This document shows, piece by piece, positions 1 to 11,436 of a DNA stretch of 64,000 nt. Source of the stretch: Nocardioides nitrophenolicus (GTDB taxonomy: Bacteria > Actinomycetota > Actinomycetes > Propionibacteriales > Nocardioidaceae); NCBI RefSeq assembly GCF_016907515.1, contig NZ_JAFBBY010000001.1, positions 5,580,001 through 5,644,000 of the forward strand. Reading direction: 5' to 3'. Numbering within the stretch: position 1 is the stretch's first letter; the number at the start of each line of letters is the position of its first letter. The notes beneath the pieces were generated by a model, which did not search any database, was not told the origin of the DNA, and worked only from the letters and a program-made list of their open reading frames with translations. A program made the translations under genes and the position numbers.

Positions 1-14
1 GGAGGTGACGCGCC

Positions 15-347
15 GTGATCGCGGTTCTCGGACTCGTCGTGGGCGTCGTCCTCGGCTTCGTCTTCCAGCCCGACGTGCCCCGCACGATCGAGCCCTACCT
101 GCCGATCGCGGTGGTGGCGGCTCTCGACGCGGTGTTCGGGGCGCTGCGTGCCTACCTCGACGGCATCTTCGACGACAAGGTCTTCGTCGTCTCCTTCCTC
201 AGCAATGTCGTGATCGCGGCCGGGATCGTCTACCTCGGCGACCGGCTCGGCGTCGGGGGACAGCTCTCCACCGGCGTCATCGTGGTCCTCGGCATCCGGA
301 TCTTCACCAACGTCGCCGCCATCCGCAGGCACATCTTCCATGCCTGA
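15..347 (+). CDS. Small basic family membrane protein (DUF1290)
   Basis: A 110-residue, very hydrophobic protein with three or four likely membrane segments (about residues 1-20, 28-46, 57-77, 83-103), the normal size and pattern of the DUF1290 'small basic protein' family. Its biochemical role is unknown; it is an inner-membrane protein. The GTG start is chosen because GGAGGTGAC lies a few bases upstream at the very edge of the window. It overlaps the following DUF881 gene by 8 nt, so the two are translationally coupled. In mycobacteria this family sits between two DUF881 proteins immediately before gcvH, so another DUF881 gene may lie just upstream, outside the window. Confidence 0.9.
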   Translation: MIAVLGLVVGVVLGFVFQPDVPRTIEPYLPIAVVAALDAVFGALRAYLDGIFDDKVFVVSFLSNVVIAAGIVYLGDRLGVGGQLSTGVIVVLGIRIFTNVAAIRRHIFHA

Positions 348-1098
348 GCAGGACGCCGAGCCCGGCGCGGTCGCTCCCGGTCCCGAGCAGGGCCCGGTCG
401 ACCGGCTCAAGGTCGCGCTGCTGCGCCCCTCGCGCCGGCAGCTGGTGGCCGCGGCGCTCCTCGCCCTGCTCGGCTTCGGCGCCGTCACCCAGGTCCGCAC
501 AGCCGGCACCGACGACACCTACGCCGGCCTGCGCGAGCAGGAGCTGATCGACCTGCTCAACGGCCTGGCCGGCACCCGCCAGCGCACCGAGACCGAGATC
601 GACCGCCTGGACGAGGTGGCCAGCGGGCTGCGGGACGACTCGTCCAAGCGGCAGACCGCGATCGACCAGGCCGAGGCCGAGGTCGACGACCTCAACATCC
701 TGGCCGGCCTGGTGCCCGTGACCGGCCCGGGCCTGCGGGTCACCATCGAGGAGGAGGACGGCCGGGTCCGGCTCGGCTCGCTGCTCGACACCATCCAGGA
801 GCTGCGCACGGTCGGCGCCGAGTCGATCGAGATCAACGGCACGGTCCGGGTGGTCGCGCAGACCTCGTTCGCGGAGTCCGACGGCGGCTTCCTCGTCGAC
901 GGGGAGCGGATCGAGGCGCCGTACGTCATCGTGGCGATCGGCGAGCCCGGGGCGCTCGCCAACGCGATGACCTTCGCCCTCGGCCCGAAGAAGCAGCTCG
1001 AGGAGGACGGCGCCGTGGTGGCCGTCCAGCAGCTGCGCACGGTCGACATCGAGTCCGTGGTGCGCCGCGAGCAGCCTTCGTTCGCCGTTCCCGACTAG
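340..1098 (+). CDS. DUF881 family membrane-anchored coiled-coil protein
   Basis: A 252-residue protein with a short basic cytoplasmic N-terminus, one membrane helix at about residues 34-51, a coiled coil at about residues 60-115 rich in Glu, Asp and Arg heptads, and then a compact domain of about 130 residues typical of DUF881. It is predicted to sit with its C-terminal domain outside the membrane. The function is unknown; DUF881 proteins cluster with DUF1290 and FHA genes in actinobacteria and may belong to the envelope or division machinery (inference from neighbourhood). The start overlaps the upstream DUF1290 gene by 8 nt. It corresponds in position to Rv1825 of M. tuberculosis. Confidence 0.88.
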   Translation: MPEQDAEPGAVAPGPEQGPVDRLKVALLRPSRRQLVAAALLALLGFGAVTQVRTAGTDDTYAGLREQELIDLLNGLAGTRQRTETEIDRLDEVASGLRDDSSKRQTAIDQAEAEVDDLNILAGLVPVTGPGLRVTIEEEDGRVRLGSLLDTIQELRTVGAESIEINGTVRVVAQTSFAESDGGFLVDGERIEAPYVIVAIGEPGALANAMTFALGPKKQLEEDGAVVAVQQLRTVDIESVVRREQPSFAVPD

Positions 1099-1182
1099 GA
1101 AGTCGCGCGCACGGGTGTGTCGTCGCGCGCGGAGCAGGTGTCACCTACCCGCGCGATCTCCCCGGGCAGTAGCCTTCGGGCC

Positions 1183-1572
1183 ATGACGAACCCCGCGGAC
1201 CTGAAGTACACCGTCGAGCACGAGTGGCTGCGGCAGCCCGGCGAGTCGGCCGGCTCGGTGCGGGTCGGGATCACCGACTACGCCCAGGACGCCCTCGGCG
1301 ACATCGTCTACGTCTCCCTGCCCGAGGTGGGCGCGACGGTCACCGCCGGCGACTCGTGCGGCGAGCTCGAGTCGACGAAGTCGGTCAGCGACGTGTACGC
1401 CCCCGTCTCCGGCGAGGTGGTCGCCGTCAACGAGGCTCTCGACGCCACGCCCGAGCTGGTCAACAACGACCCCTACGGCGCCGGCTGGCTCTTCGAGGTG
1501 GTGCCGGCCGACGCCGCCGATCTCGACGGGCTGCTCGACGCCGCCGCATATGAGGCCCAGCTCGACAACTGA
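1183..1572 (+). CDS. gcvH: Glycine cleavage system H protein
   Basis: A 129-residue lipoyl carrier protein. It shuttles the methylamine group from the P-protein to the T-protein in the cytosolic glycine cleavage complex. The lipoylation site is visible as [10 protein letters not shown] with Lys66, inside a typical lipoyl-domain fold that spans nearly the whole protein. The ATG at 1183 is preferred over an in-frame start 66 nt earlier because the protein then begins at the usual family position ([14 protein letters not shown]). The partner gcvP lies about 2.7 kb downstream behind four regulatory or unknown genes and has its own glycine riboswitch; gcvT is not in the window. The gcvH-FHA-MerR order is conserved in actinobacteria. 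Confidence 0.97.
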   Translation: MTNPADLKYTVEHEWLRQPGESAGSVRVGITDYAQDALGDIVYVSLPEVGATVTAGDSCGELESTKSVSDVYAPVSGEVVAVNEALDATPELVNNDPYGAGWLFEVVPADAADLDGLLDAAAYEAQLDN

Positions 1573-1612
1573 TCCGGTAGGTTCGTAACAGACCCACCGT
1601 GAGGAGCAACTG

Positions 1613-2131
1613 ATGCCGTTCTGCACCGCCTGTGGTCGGCAGAACCCCGATGACGCCCGCTTCTGCTCGCAGTGCGGGAACCGCCTGGTCGCCCCCGAGC
1701 CGGCGCCCGTGAGCGACGCGACCGCCACCATCCAGTTCGGCGGCGGAGCCGGCGCGAACGCCGGCGTCGAGACGTCCGACCGCGCCCTGAGCCCGGTCGA
1801 CGCCGCGGCCGTCGACGCGCTCCCGGTCGGCCATGCGCTGCTCGTCGTCCAGAAGGGGCCGGGCTCCGGCAGCCGGTTCCTGCTCGACGCCGACGAGGTC
1901 AGCGCCGGCCGCCACCCCGAGAGCGGGATCTTCCTCGACGACGTCACGGTCTCGCGTCGGCACGCCGTGTTCCGCCGTGACGGCGACAACTTCACCGTCG
2001 AGGACGCCGGCAGCCTCAACGGCACCTACGTCAACCGCGACCGGATCGAGAAGGTCCAGCTCAAGGACAGTGACGAGGTCCAGGTCGGCAAGTACCGCCT
2101 GGTCTTCTTCGCGGGTCACGAGAGCGCCTGA
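1613..2131 (+). CDS. GarA/OdhI-type FHA protein with N-terminal zinc ribbon
   Basis: A 172-residue protein with a zinc ribbon (Cys4, Cys7, Cys18, Cys21), a low-complexity linker to about residue 75, and an FHA domain at about 76-165 with the phosphothreonine-binding signature residues Gly99-Arg100, Ser114, His117 and Asn136-Gly137-Thr138. Position (after gcvH, before the FtsR-type MerR gene) makes it the counterpart of GarA (Rv1827) and OdhI, which in other actinobacteria inhibit 2-oxoglutarate dehydrogenase and control glutamate metabolism in response to Ser/Thr kinases. Those proteins carry an N-terminal ETTS phosphorylation motif; here the N-terminus is a zinc ribbon, and only a partial Glu53-Thr54-Ser55 occurs in the linker. 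Whether kinase control is retained is open. Confidence 0.9.
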   Translation: MPFCTACGRQNPDDARFCSQCGNRLVAPEPAPVSDATATIQFGGGAGANAGVETSDRALSPVDAAAVDALPVGHALLVVQKGPGSGSRFLLDADEVSAGRHPESGIFLDDVTVSRRHAVFRRDGDNFTVEDAGSLNGTYVNRDRIEKVQLKDSDEVQVGKYRLVFFAGHESA

Positions 2132-2145
2132 GGGACGGCTGCGGG

Positions 2146-2877
2146 ATGACTGCTGCCGTCGCTCGGGGCGAGCGGGAGCCACGGCTCAACATCGGGCAGG
2201 TGCTCGACCGGCTGCGGGCCGACTTCGAGGACATCAGCATCCCCAAGATCCGGTTCCTCGAGGCCGAGGGCCTGGTCAAGCCGGAGCGCACCCCCGCGGG
2301 CTACCGCAAGTTCTCGGAGGCCGACATCGAGCGGCTGCGCTACATCCTGCGGATGCAGCGCGACCACTACCTGCCGCTCAAGGTGATCGGCGAGCACCTC
2401 GACGCCATCGACCGCGGCCTGGCGCCGCCGGAGCCGGAGCCGGTCGTGCCGACCGTGCCCACCGTCGCGCTCGGCGCCGACGGGCTACCCGCGCCCGAGT
2501 CCTTCCGCCGCACCGACCGGTTGCGACTCTCGCGCAAGGAGCTGATCAAGGTGGCCGAGATCGACGAGGAGCTCCTCGGCCAGCTCGAGTCGTTCGCGCT
2601 GATCAGCCCCTCGCCGACCGGCCACTACGACACCGACGCCCTGGTGATCGCCCAGACCGCGCGCGAGCTGGCCGACTACGGCATCGAGCCGCGCCACCTG
2701 CGCGCCTTCCGCGCCGCGGCCGACCGCGAGGTCGGGCTGATCGAGCAGGTCGTCACGCCCCGCAAGGGCCGCGACGCGGGGGCCAGCGCCCGCGCGGAGG
2801 AGGCGGTCAGCGAGATCGCCGCCCTGTCCGTGCGGCTGCACGCCACCCTGGTCAAGGCCGGGCTGCGCCGGCTCTGA
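2146..2877 (+). CDS. ftsR: MerR-family regulator, FtsR type
   Basis: A 243-residue DNA-binding protein. A MerR winged HTH at about residues 15-80 includes the typical stretch IPKIRFLEAEGLVKPERT. The long C-terminal part (about 125-243) is unlike metal-sensing MerR proteins and has no cysteine cluster. It matches in position and architecture the Rv1828 / Cg1631 (FtsR) family, which in Corynebacterium glutamicum regulates ftsZ expression. It begins 14 nt after the FHA gene and is very likely cotranscribed with it. The first in-frame ATG (2146) is used; the leading MTAAVARGEREPRL is probably disordered. The division role here is by homology only. Confidence 0.9.
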   Translation: MTAAVARGEREPRLNIGQVLDRLRADFEDISIPKIRFLEAEGLVKPERTPAGYRKFSEADIERLRYILRMQRDHYLPLKVIGEHLDAIDRGLAPPEPEPVVPTVPTVALGADGLPAPESFRRTDRLRLSRKELIKVAEIDEELLGQLESFALISPSPTGHYDTDALVIAQTARELADYGIEPRHLRAFRAAADREVGLIEQVVTPRKGRDAGASARAEEAVSEIAALSVRLHATLVKAGLRRL

Positions 2878-2918
2878 GCCCTCCGGGGCGGCTCGACCCG
2901 ACGCAGTAGGCTGGACGC

Positions 2919-3389
2919 ATGCGCGAGGTCGACGTGATGGGTGTCCGGGTGGAGATGCCCTCCAACCAGCCGATCGTGCTGCTGCGGGAGGTGTCCGGCG
3001 AGCGCTACCTGCCGATCTGGATCGGGGCGGTCGAGGCCACCGCGATCGCCTTCGCCCAGCAGGGCGTCGTCCCGCCCCGGCCGCTGACCCACGACCTGAT
3101 GAAGGACGTGCTCGCCGCCACCGGCAACGAGCTGAGCGAGGTGCGGATCACCGACGTCCGCGAGGGCGTCTTCTACGCCACCCTGGTCTTCGCCTCGGGC
3201 GTCGAGGTCAGCGCGCGCCCGTCCGACTCGATCGCCCTCGCGCTGCGCACGGGGACCACGATCTACTGCGCCGAGGACGTGCTCGCCGAGGCCGGGCTGG
3301 CCGCGCCCGCCGAGGAGGAGGACGAGGTCGAGGCGTTCCGCGAGTTCCTCGACCACGTCTCGCCGGAGGACTTCGGCGCCGAGGGGTGA
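2919..3389 (+). CDS. Bifunctional nuclease family protein (DUF151)
   Basis: A 156-residue cytosolic protein whose length and beta-rich core match the DUF151 / bifunctional nuclease family, with the conserved segment LPIWIGAVEATAIA (about 28-41) and the later PSDSIALALR (about 97-106). Family members have been reported to have DNase/RNase activity in plants; the bacterial role is not settled. A very acidic tail (EEEDEVEAFREF) follows. It lies 41 nt after the FtsR-type gene in the conserved actinobacterial block and matches Rv1829 in position. ATG at 2919 is the obvious start. Confidence 0.9.
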   Translation: MREVDVMGVRVEMPSNQPIVLLREVSGERYLPIWIGAVEATAIAFAQQGVVPPRPLTHDLMKDVLAATGNELSEVRITDVREGVFYATLVFASGVEVSARPSDSIALALRTGTTIYCAEDVLAEAGLAAPAEEEDEVEAFREFLDHVSPEDFGAEG

Positions 3390-3437
3390 ACCTCAGGCTC
3401 AGGGTGAGGGTTTTCGGCGACACGCCCGGTCACGTCT

Positions 3438-3467
3438 TTGACCGGCCCGATGCCCCGGCCGTACCGT
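3438..3467 (+). promoter_or_regulatory. Candidate promoter of the second MerR gene
   Basis: TTGACC (3438-3443) is followed after 18 bp by TACCGT (3462-3467), about 60 nt before the GTG start at 3530. The -35 matches five of six consensus bases; the -10 is weak, as is usual in high-GC actinobacteria. A separate promoter fits the 140-bp gap that breaks the upstream operon here. Confidence 0.35.
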
Positions 3468-3529
3468 GAGGGAGTCGAAACGACAGCAGTGCAATCCCCC
3501 CTGCATCCGCACCGCGACCTGGAGGATCC

Positions 3530-4129
<600 letters not shown>

Positions 4130-4150
4130 CCTGTCAGTCGCTGTTGATGC

Positions 4151-4280
4151 CGCACGGGAGAGTCAGACCCCGTGTCTGCGCCGAAGGGGCAATCCCTCCC
4201 CGGAACCTCTCAGGCGCCAGGACCGTGTGGAGCAGGCAACTCTGAAGGCGCACTGGCGCGCCGACAGAGGGGGAGGGCTC
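4151..4280 (+). promoter_or_regulatory. Glycine riboswitch
   Basis: The leader of gcvP contains the conserved blocks of the glycine aptamer in order: CGGGAGAG (4155-4162), GCGCCGAAGGGGCAA (4178-4192), CCTCTCAGGCGCCAGGACCG (4206-4225) and ACTCTG (4239-4244). A later CAGAG (4265-4269) could pair with CTCTG. One full aptamer is clear; the remaining 30-40 nt may be a second degenerate ('ghost') aptamer. In this family glycine binding switches on the downstream glycine cleavage gene. The element lies 38 nt before the gcvP start and is on the same strand. Confidence 0.92.
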
Positions 4281-4317
4281 GAACGCATTCGACCCGACCC
4301 GAGGAGCACGCCTGCTC

Positions 4318-7136
<2,819 letters not shown>

Positions 7137-7140
<4 letters not shown>

Positions 7141-8444
7141 CCTCCTACGACGACGCGCTGGCCGCACTGCAGGCCGCGGGCCGGCTCCCGTCCGTCTCGG
7201 CCGCGGTTGCCCGCGGCGGCACGCCGGTCTGGCAGGGCTGCGTGAGCGTGCTGCCCGACCGGGAGGTGACCAGCGCGTCGTCGTACCGGATCGGGTCGAT
7301 CACCAAGACCCTCACCGCGGTGCTGGTGCTCCAGCTGCGCGACGAGGGCCTGCTGTCCCTCGACGACCCGATCGGGCGGTTCGTGCCGGCGGGTGGCTAC
7401 GCCTCGGCGACCGTGCGCGACCTGCTCGCCCACACCGCGGGACTGCAGAGCGAGCCCGCCGGTCCCTGGTGGGAGCGCGTCGACGGTGGCTCCGTCGCGG
7501 AGCTGCTCGCCGCCAACGACGGCAGCGGGCGGGTGGCCGCGGCGGGGGACTACTACCACTACTCCAACCTCGGCTTCGCGCTCCTCGGCGAGGCCGTAGC
7601 GCGGCTGCGTGGCGAGTCCTGGTGGTCGGTGGTCCGGTCCCGGCTGCTCGAGCCTCTCGGCATGACCGCGACGGCCTACGACCCGCCGGCCGACCACGCA
7701 CCCGGCCGCAGCGTCGACCACTTCGCCCACACGCTCTGGGCCGAACCGCACACCGACACCGGTGCGATGGCTCCCGCCGGGCAGCTGTGGAGCACCGTCG
7801 GCGACCTGCTGCGCTGGGCCGACTTCCTCGCCACCGGACACCCCGGGGTGCTCTCCGCCTCGACCCTCGACGAGATGGCCACCCCCGTCGGTGCGGCGTC
7901 GGCGTACGGTCTCGGGCTGCGGCTGCTCTCCACCGGTGGTCGCACCCTCGTCGGCCACACCGGCTCGATGCCCGGCTTCGTCGCCTCGCTGTTCGTCGAC
8001 CGCACCACCCGCGATGCCGTGGTCGCACTGGCCGACGCCACCACCGGACTCGGCGCGGAGCGGGTGCCGGAGCTGTTCCTGGCCGCCTCGCCCGGTCCTG
8101 CGTCGGGGGCGGTGGCGCCGTGGCGGCCCTCGCCGCGGCCGGTGCCGGCGGTCGTCGCGGACCTGCTCGGGGTCTGGTTCTGGGGGAACACCGGCCTCGG
8201 CCTGGAGTGGACCGGCGGCGAGCTACTGGTGCGCGACCTGCGCTCCGGTGAGCTCGAGGAACGCTTCACGCCGACCGGCGACGGCTTCCTCGGCATCGAC
8301 GGCTACCACCGCGGCGAGACGCTGCGGGTGGCCCGGCGTGCGGACGGCACGGTTGGTCATCTGGAGTGCGCGACCTTCATCTGGACCCGCACGCCGTACG
8401 ACCCCGATGCCCCCATCCCGGGGGGTCCTGCTCCGGCCGCGTGA
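7137..8444 (+). CDS. Serine hydrolase of the beta-lactamase / class C fold
   Basis: A 435-residue protein with the three active-site boxes of the class C beta-lactamase / DD-peptidase fold: Ser54-Ile-Thr-Lys57, Tyr142-Ser-Asn144 and His274-Thr-Gly276 (His-Thr-Gly in place of Lys-Thr-Gly, common in the esterase-like members). No signal peptide is seen, so it is probably cytosolic and more likely an esterase or peptidase than a resistance enzyme. A C-terminal domain of about 110 residues (from about 330) forms a lipocalin-like beta unit seen in many family members. The GTG start overlaps the gcvP stop (GTGA), implying cotranscription with gcvP; the functional link is unclear. Confidence 0.88.
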
Positions 8445-8466
8445 CCGGAGGGGGCATGATGCTCCC

Positions 8467-9309
8467 GTGAACGAGAACACGTTCCAGTTCGCCTGGTTCC
8501 AGCAGTCCACCGCCGGCCTCGACCCCCTGCCGCTCGCCCAGAGCCTGTGGCGCGAGGACCAGATGCACGGCGTCGCGGTCAGTGGCCTCCTCGCCCGCGC
8601 CCTCGAGCAGACGCTGGCCGCCGCCGGCCGGACCGGACTGGTCCCCGCCCGCTACCACGTCGACCTGTTCCGTCCCGCCCGGATGAGCACCACCACCGCC
8701 TCGGCCCGCATCGTCCGCGAAGGACCCCGCCTCGTCCTCCTCGACGCCGTCGTCGAGCAGGACGGCGAGGTCGTCGCCCGCGCCGGCACCACCTTCCTCG
8801 CCCCCTCCGCGGACGTCGCCGGCGACGTCTGGACCCCTCCGGGCGACCGCCCCACCCCGCCACCCGCCGACCGGCTCCCCGAGCCCGGGGAGCACCACGT
8901 CCCCTGGTTCGCCAGCGCCGCCCCCTGGTCCGACGACTTCGGCGACCACCAGAACGCCGGCCGCCACCAGACCTGGCAGACCGCCGTCCCCATCGTCGCC
9001 GGCGAGGAGTGCACCCCGTTCCAGGCCGTCGCCTCCATCGCCGACGCCACCAGCATGGTCACCAACTGGGGCACCCGCGGCGTCGAGCACATCAACACCG
9101 ACATCGACCTCGCCCTGTGCCGGCTCCCCGACAGCACCCGGCTCGGGCTCCGCGCCACCCACCACGTCGCCGCCGACGGCATCGCGGTCGGCACCGCCGA
9201 GGTGTTCGATGCGTCTGGTGTGCTCGGGAGTGCCAGCGTGACCTCGCTGGCCAATGCCCGGCGTACGGTCGACCTGTCGGGTGGGGTGGAGCCGCTGGGC
9301 GCGGTCTGA
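8467..9309 (+). CDS. Acyl-CoA thioesterase-like (TesB-type double hot-dog) protein
   Basis: A 280-residue protein with the look of a double hot-dog thioesterase: an N-terminal half with the HGVAVSGLLARALEQT region (about 37-52) and LFRPARMSTTT, and a second half with IADATSMVTNWG and a closing hot-dog strand. Such proteins hydrolyse or bind acyl-CoA esters in the cytosol; the natural substrate is unknown. The GTG start has a GGAGGGGG ribosome site about 14 nt upstream. It lies 22 nt after the serine hydrolase and is likely in the same transcript. A palindromic repeat starts 12 nt after its stop codon and may form the transcript end. Confidence 0.8.
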   Translation: MNENTFQFAWFQQSTAGLDPLPLAQSLWREDQMHGVAVSGLLARALEQTLAAAGRTGLVPARYHVDLFRPARMSTTTASARIVREGPRLVLLDAVVEQDGEVVARAGTTFLAPSADVAGDVWTPPGDRPTPPPADRLPEPGEHHVPWFASAAPWSDDFGDHQNAGRHQTWQTAVPIVAGEECTPFQAVASIADATSMVTNWGTRGVEHINTDIDLALCRLPDSTRLGLRATHHVAADGIAVGTAEVFDASGVLGSASVTSLANARRTVDLSGGVEPLGAV

Positions 9310-9321
9310 GGGGCGGTCAGC

Positions 9322-9385
9322 TGTTGCGGTTTGGTCCCAAACCGCAACATTTCGGGCCGTTCACGTGCGGTTTCTGCCCAAACCC
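9322..9385 (+). repeat. Palindromic repeat, copy 1
   Basis: A 13-bp inverted repeat (9322-9334 with 9337-9349, core TTGCGGTTTGG / CCAAACCGCAA, 2-nt centre) is followed after about 17 nt by a degenerate second half, GCGGTTTCTGCCCAAACCC (9367-9385). The same two-part unit recurs at 9584, 9759 and, inverted, near 63.8 kb. The arms would make a very stable hairpin. It begins 12 nt after the thioesterase stop codon. Confidence 0.9.
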
Positions 9386-9583
9386 GGCGCGCTATCGGTG
9401 ACCTGGATGGTCGTCGCGCCGCCGGCCGGGCGGGCGGCGCGAGCTGCGAGTGGTCGCTCCGCTGCGGCCACCGAGCCGGGCTGCCGAGTCCGGCCAGCGA
9501 GTCCGGCGACCAGTCCGGTCGTGCCGGCGGTCGAGTGCTCGACGACCGGACCGGTGCACCCACCCGGCTGGGCCGTGACCGCA
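9386..9583. other. GC-rich spacer between repeat copies, no gene seen
   Basis: About 200 bp of very GC-rich sequence without a convincing reading frame. Frames that cross it are open on both strands only because stop codons are rare, and they run through the palindromes as well. With the two other spacers (9646-9758 and 9822-9921) it makes up a 612-bp non-coding gap between the thioesterase and rmuC. Confidence 0.6.
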
Positions 9584-9645
9584 TTGCGGTTTGGACCCAA
9601 ACCGCACGAATTCGGGCCGGTTGGCTGCGGTTGTTGCCCAATTCC
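9584..9645 (+). repeat. Palindromic repeat, copy 2
   Basis: Same two-part unit as copy 1, more diverged: arms TGCGGTTTGG (9585-9594) and CCAAACCGCA (9597-9606) with centre AC instead of TC, then GAATTCGGGCC and the second half GCGGTTGTTGCCCAATTCC (9627-9645). The central change keeps the arms paired. Confidence 0.88.
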
Positions 9646-9758
9646 GTCGGCGTTGGAGGCTGTCGGCGGCCCGGCGACCGACACCTGCACTCCGACGAGC
9701 GGCGGACCGGACAACCGTGGAGCTGTACGTCGGAGCCCGGCTCGGCGCCGCGCTGAGC

Positions 9759-9821
9759 GTTGCGGTTTGGTCCCAAACCGCAACATCTCGGCCTCAGAAC
9801 TAGCGGTTTCTGCCCAATCCC
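9759..9821 (+). repeat. Palindromic repeat, copy 3
   Basis: Arms GTTGCGGTTTGG (9759-9770) and CCAAACCGCAAC (9773-9784) are identical to copy 1; the spacer CATCTCGGCC resembles its CATTTCGGGCC; the second half is GCGGTTTCTGCCCAATCCC (9803-9821). Same orientation as copies 1 and 2, spaced about 260 and 175 bp apart. Confidence 0.9.
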
Positions 9822-9921
9822 ACCCGCACCGGTCCACCTGAAACCGCTCCCGGGACGTCACGGCGCCACTGGCCGTAGACCTCGAGCTCGCCCCGGCTGC
9901 GGACCAGGCAGTCCGGCCGGG

Positions 9922-11316
9922 TCACCCCGCCTGAGCGTCGTCCACGACCTCGGCGTCGACGGCGAGGTCGAAGTCGAAGGTGAGCTCGTCGCGGTCGAGA
10001 TCGGCGAGGGCGGCGAACTCGCTGGAGGTCAGCGCCTTGGGTGTCTCCTCGATCTCGCTCGGGGCGGGGATGGTGGCGATGGGGTCGGCGGCGTTGAGCT
10101 TGCGGGCGGCGGGGAGGACGGAGCGCTCGAGGGAGCCGGTGAAGGTGTTGAAGTCCTTGACGCTGCGCTGGATCGAGCGGCCGAGCTTGTCGACGTGCTC
10201 GGAGAGCTTGAGGATGCGGCGGTAGAGGACCTGGCCGAGCTCGAAGAGGACCTGGGCGTCCTCGGTGAGCGCCTCCTGCTTCCAGGTGAAGGCGACGGTC
10301 TTGAGCATGCCCCACAGGTTGGTGGGGGTGGCCAGGACGATGCCCTGCTTGAAGGCGTGCTCCATCAGCGAGGGGTCGACCTCGAGGGCGGCGTTGAGCA
10401 GCTGCTCGTTGGGGATGAAGGCGACGGTGAACTCGGGGCTGATCGCGAGGCCGGTCCAGTAGCCCTTCTGGGCGAGGGTGTCGACGTGGCCGCGGACCTT
10501 GCGGGCGTGGTCCTCGAGGAGGCGCTGGCGCACCTCGGGGTCGAGGCCCTCGCGCTGGGCGTCCATGAACGCGTTGTAGGGGACCTTGGCGTCGATGGCC
10601 ATCTGCTTGCCGCCGGGCAGGTTGATCACCATGTCGGGGCGACGAGCGCCCGAGTCGGCCTCGACGGAGTGCTGCAGCTCGAAGTCGACCCGGTTGAGCA
10701 GGCCGGCGGTCTCGACGAGGGTGCGCAGCTGGGTCTCACCCCAGGCGCCGCGGACGGCGTTGTTCTTGAGCACCGAGGCGAGGGTGTCGGCGGCCTTGCG
10801 CGAGTCCTCGACCGAGCGCTGGGTGTGCTTGATCTGGGTGGCGAGCTCGGTGTGCTGGCGCACCCGGGCCTTCTCGAGCTCGTCGACCTTGAGCTGCATC
10901 GAGCGGAGGTGCTCGACCACCGGGGTGAGCGTCTTGAGGACCTGGGTCTGGCCGGCCTCGCCGCGCTCGCGCTCCTGCTGGGCCTGGCGCTGCTGCTCGA
11001 CGAGGGTGCGGTAGCGGGCGCGGGCGTCGTCGACGGCGTCGCGGAGCTCGTCGACGGTGGCCAGGGCGCCGGTCAGCTCGGCCTGGACCGCGGCGCGGGC
11101 GGCGGCCTCCTCGGCGCGGGCCTCGGCGGTGGCCGACTCGCCCTGGAGCCGGACTCGCTCGATCTCGTGGCGCAGCTCGGCGAGGGCGGTCTCGTGACGC
11201 GCCGCGACCACCTCCGGAGCCTCGCCCGGAGCGGCCGGGAGAGTGGCCTGGCGCACCATCCAGCCGACTCCCGAGCCGAGCAGGAGACCGAGGAGGAGAG
11301 CGAGGAGGATGGCCAT
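9922..11316 (-). CDS. rmuC: DNA recombination protein RmuC
   Basis: A 464-residue protein with an N-terminal membrane anchor (ILLALLLGLLLGSGVGW, about residues 3-19), a long coiled coil (about 40-190, rich in Ala, Glu and Arg) and the RmuC nuclease-like domain (about 200-420, including WGETQLRTLVE and VDAKVPYNAFMD-type segments). Family members limit inversions and rearrangements of DNA; the domain belongs to the PD-(D/E)XK nuclease group. The ATG at 11316 is preferred to one 45 nt upstream because it places the membrane anchor at the N-terminus. The C-terminal 60 residues are acidic. It is transcribed toward the repeat cluster. Confidence 0.92.
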   Translation of the reverse strand: MAILLALLLGLLLGSGVGWMVRQATLPAAPGEAPEVVAARHETALAELRHEIERVRLQGESATAEARAEEAAARAAVQAELTGALATVDELRDAVDDARARYRTLVEQQRQAQQERERGEAGQTQVLKTLTPVVEHLRSMQLKVDELEKARVRQHTELATQIKHTQRSVEDSRKAADTLASVLKNNAVRGAWGETQLRTLVETAGLLNRVDFELQHSVEADSGARRPDMVINLPGGKQMAIDAKVPYNAFMDAQREGLDPEVRQRLLEDHARKVRGHVDTLAQKGYWTGLAISPEFTVAFIPNEQLLNAALEVDPSLMEHAFKQGIVLATPTNLWGMLKTVAFTWKQEALTEDAQVLFELGQVLYRRILKLSEHVDKLGRSIQRSVKDFNTFTGSLERSVLPAARKLNAADPIATIPAPSEIEETPKALTSSEFAALADLDRDELTFDFDLAVDAEVVDDAQAG

Positions 11317-11436
11317 GGAGTCAGTCAAACAGGAGGGTCCGACGGAAAGGGGGAGGGGCACGCCGCCGCGCCGCTCCTTCCGCTGAGCGAAAGGCCAATC
11401 TTGTGGCTCAGGTCACGTCCCTCCTAGCGTCGGGGC

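Noticed and set aside
9322..9821. CRISPR array
   Set aside because: Three units with unequal spacing (about 260 and 175 bp), long GC-rich spacers, diverged second halves, and no cas gene nearby.
9254..9841. Open frames through the repeat cluster (peptides such as RFGPKPQHFG)
   Set aside because: The peptides are translations of the palindromic repeat in several frames and both strands; no consistent frame or codon bias.
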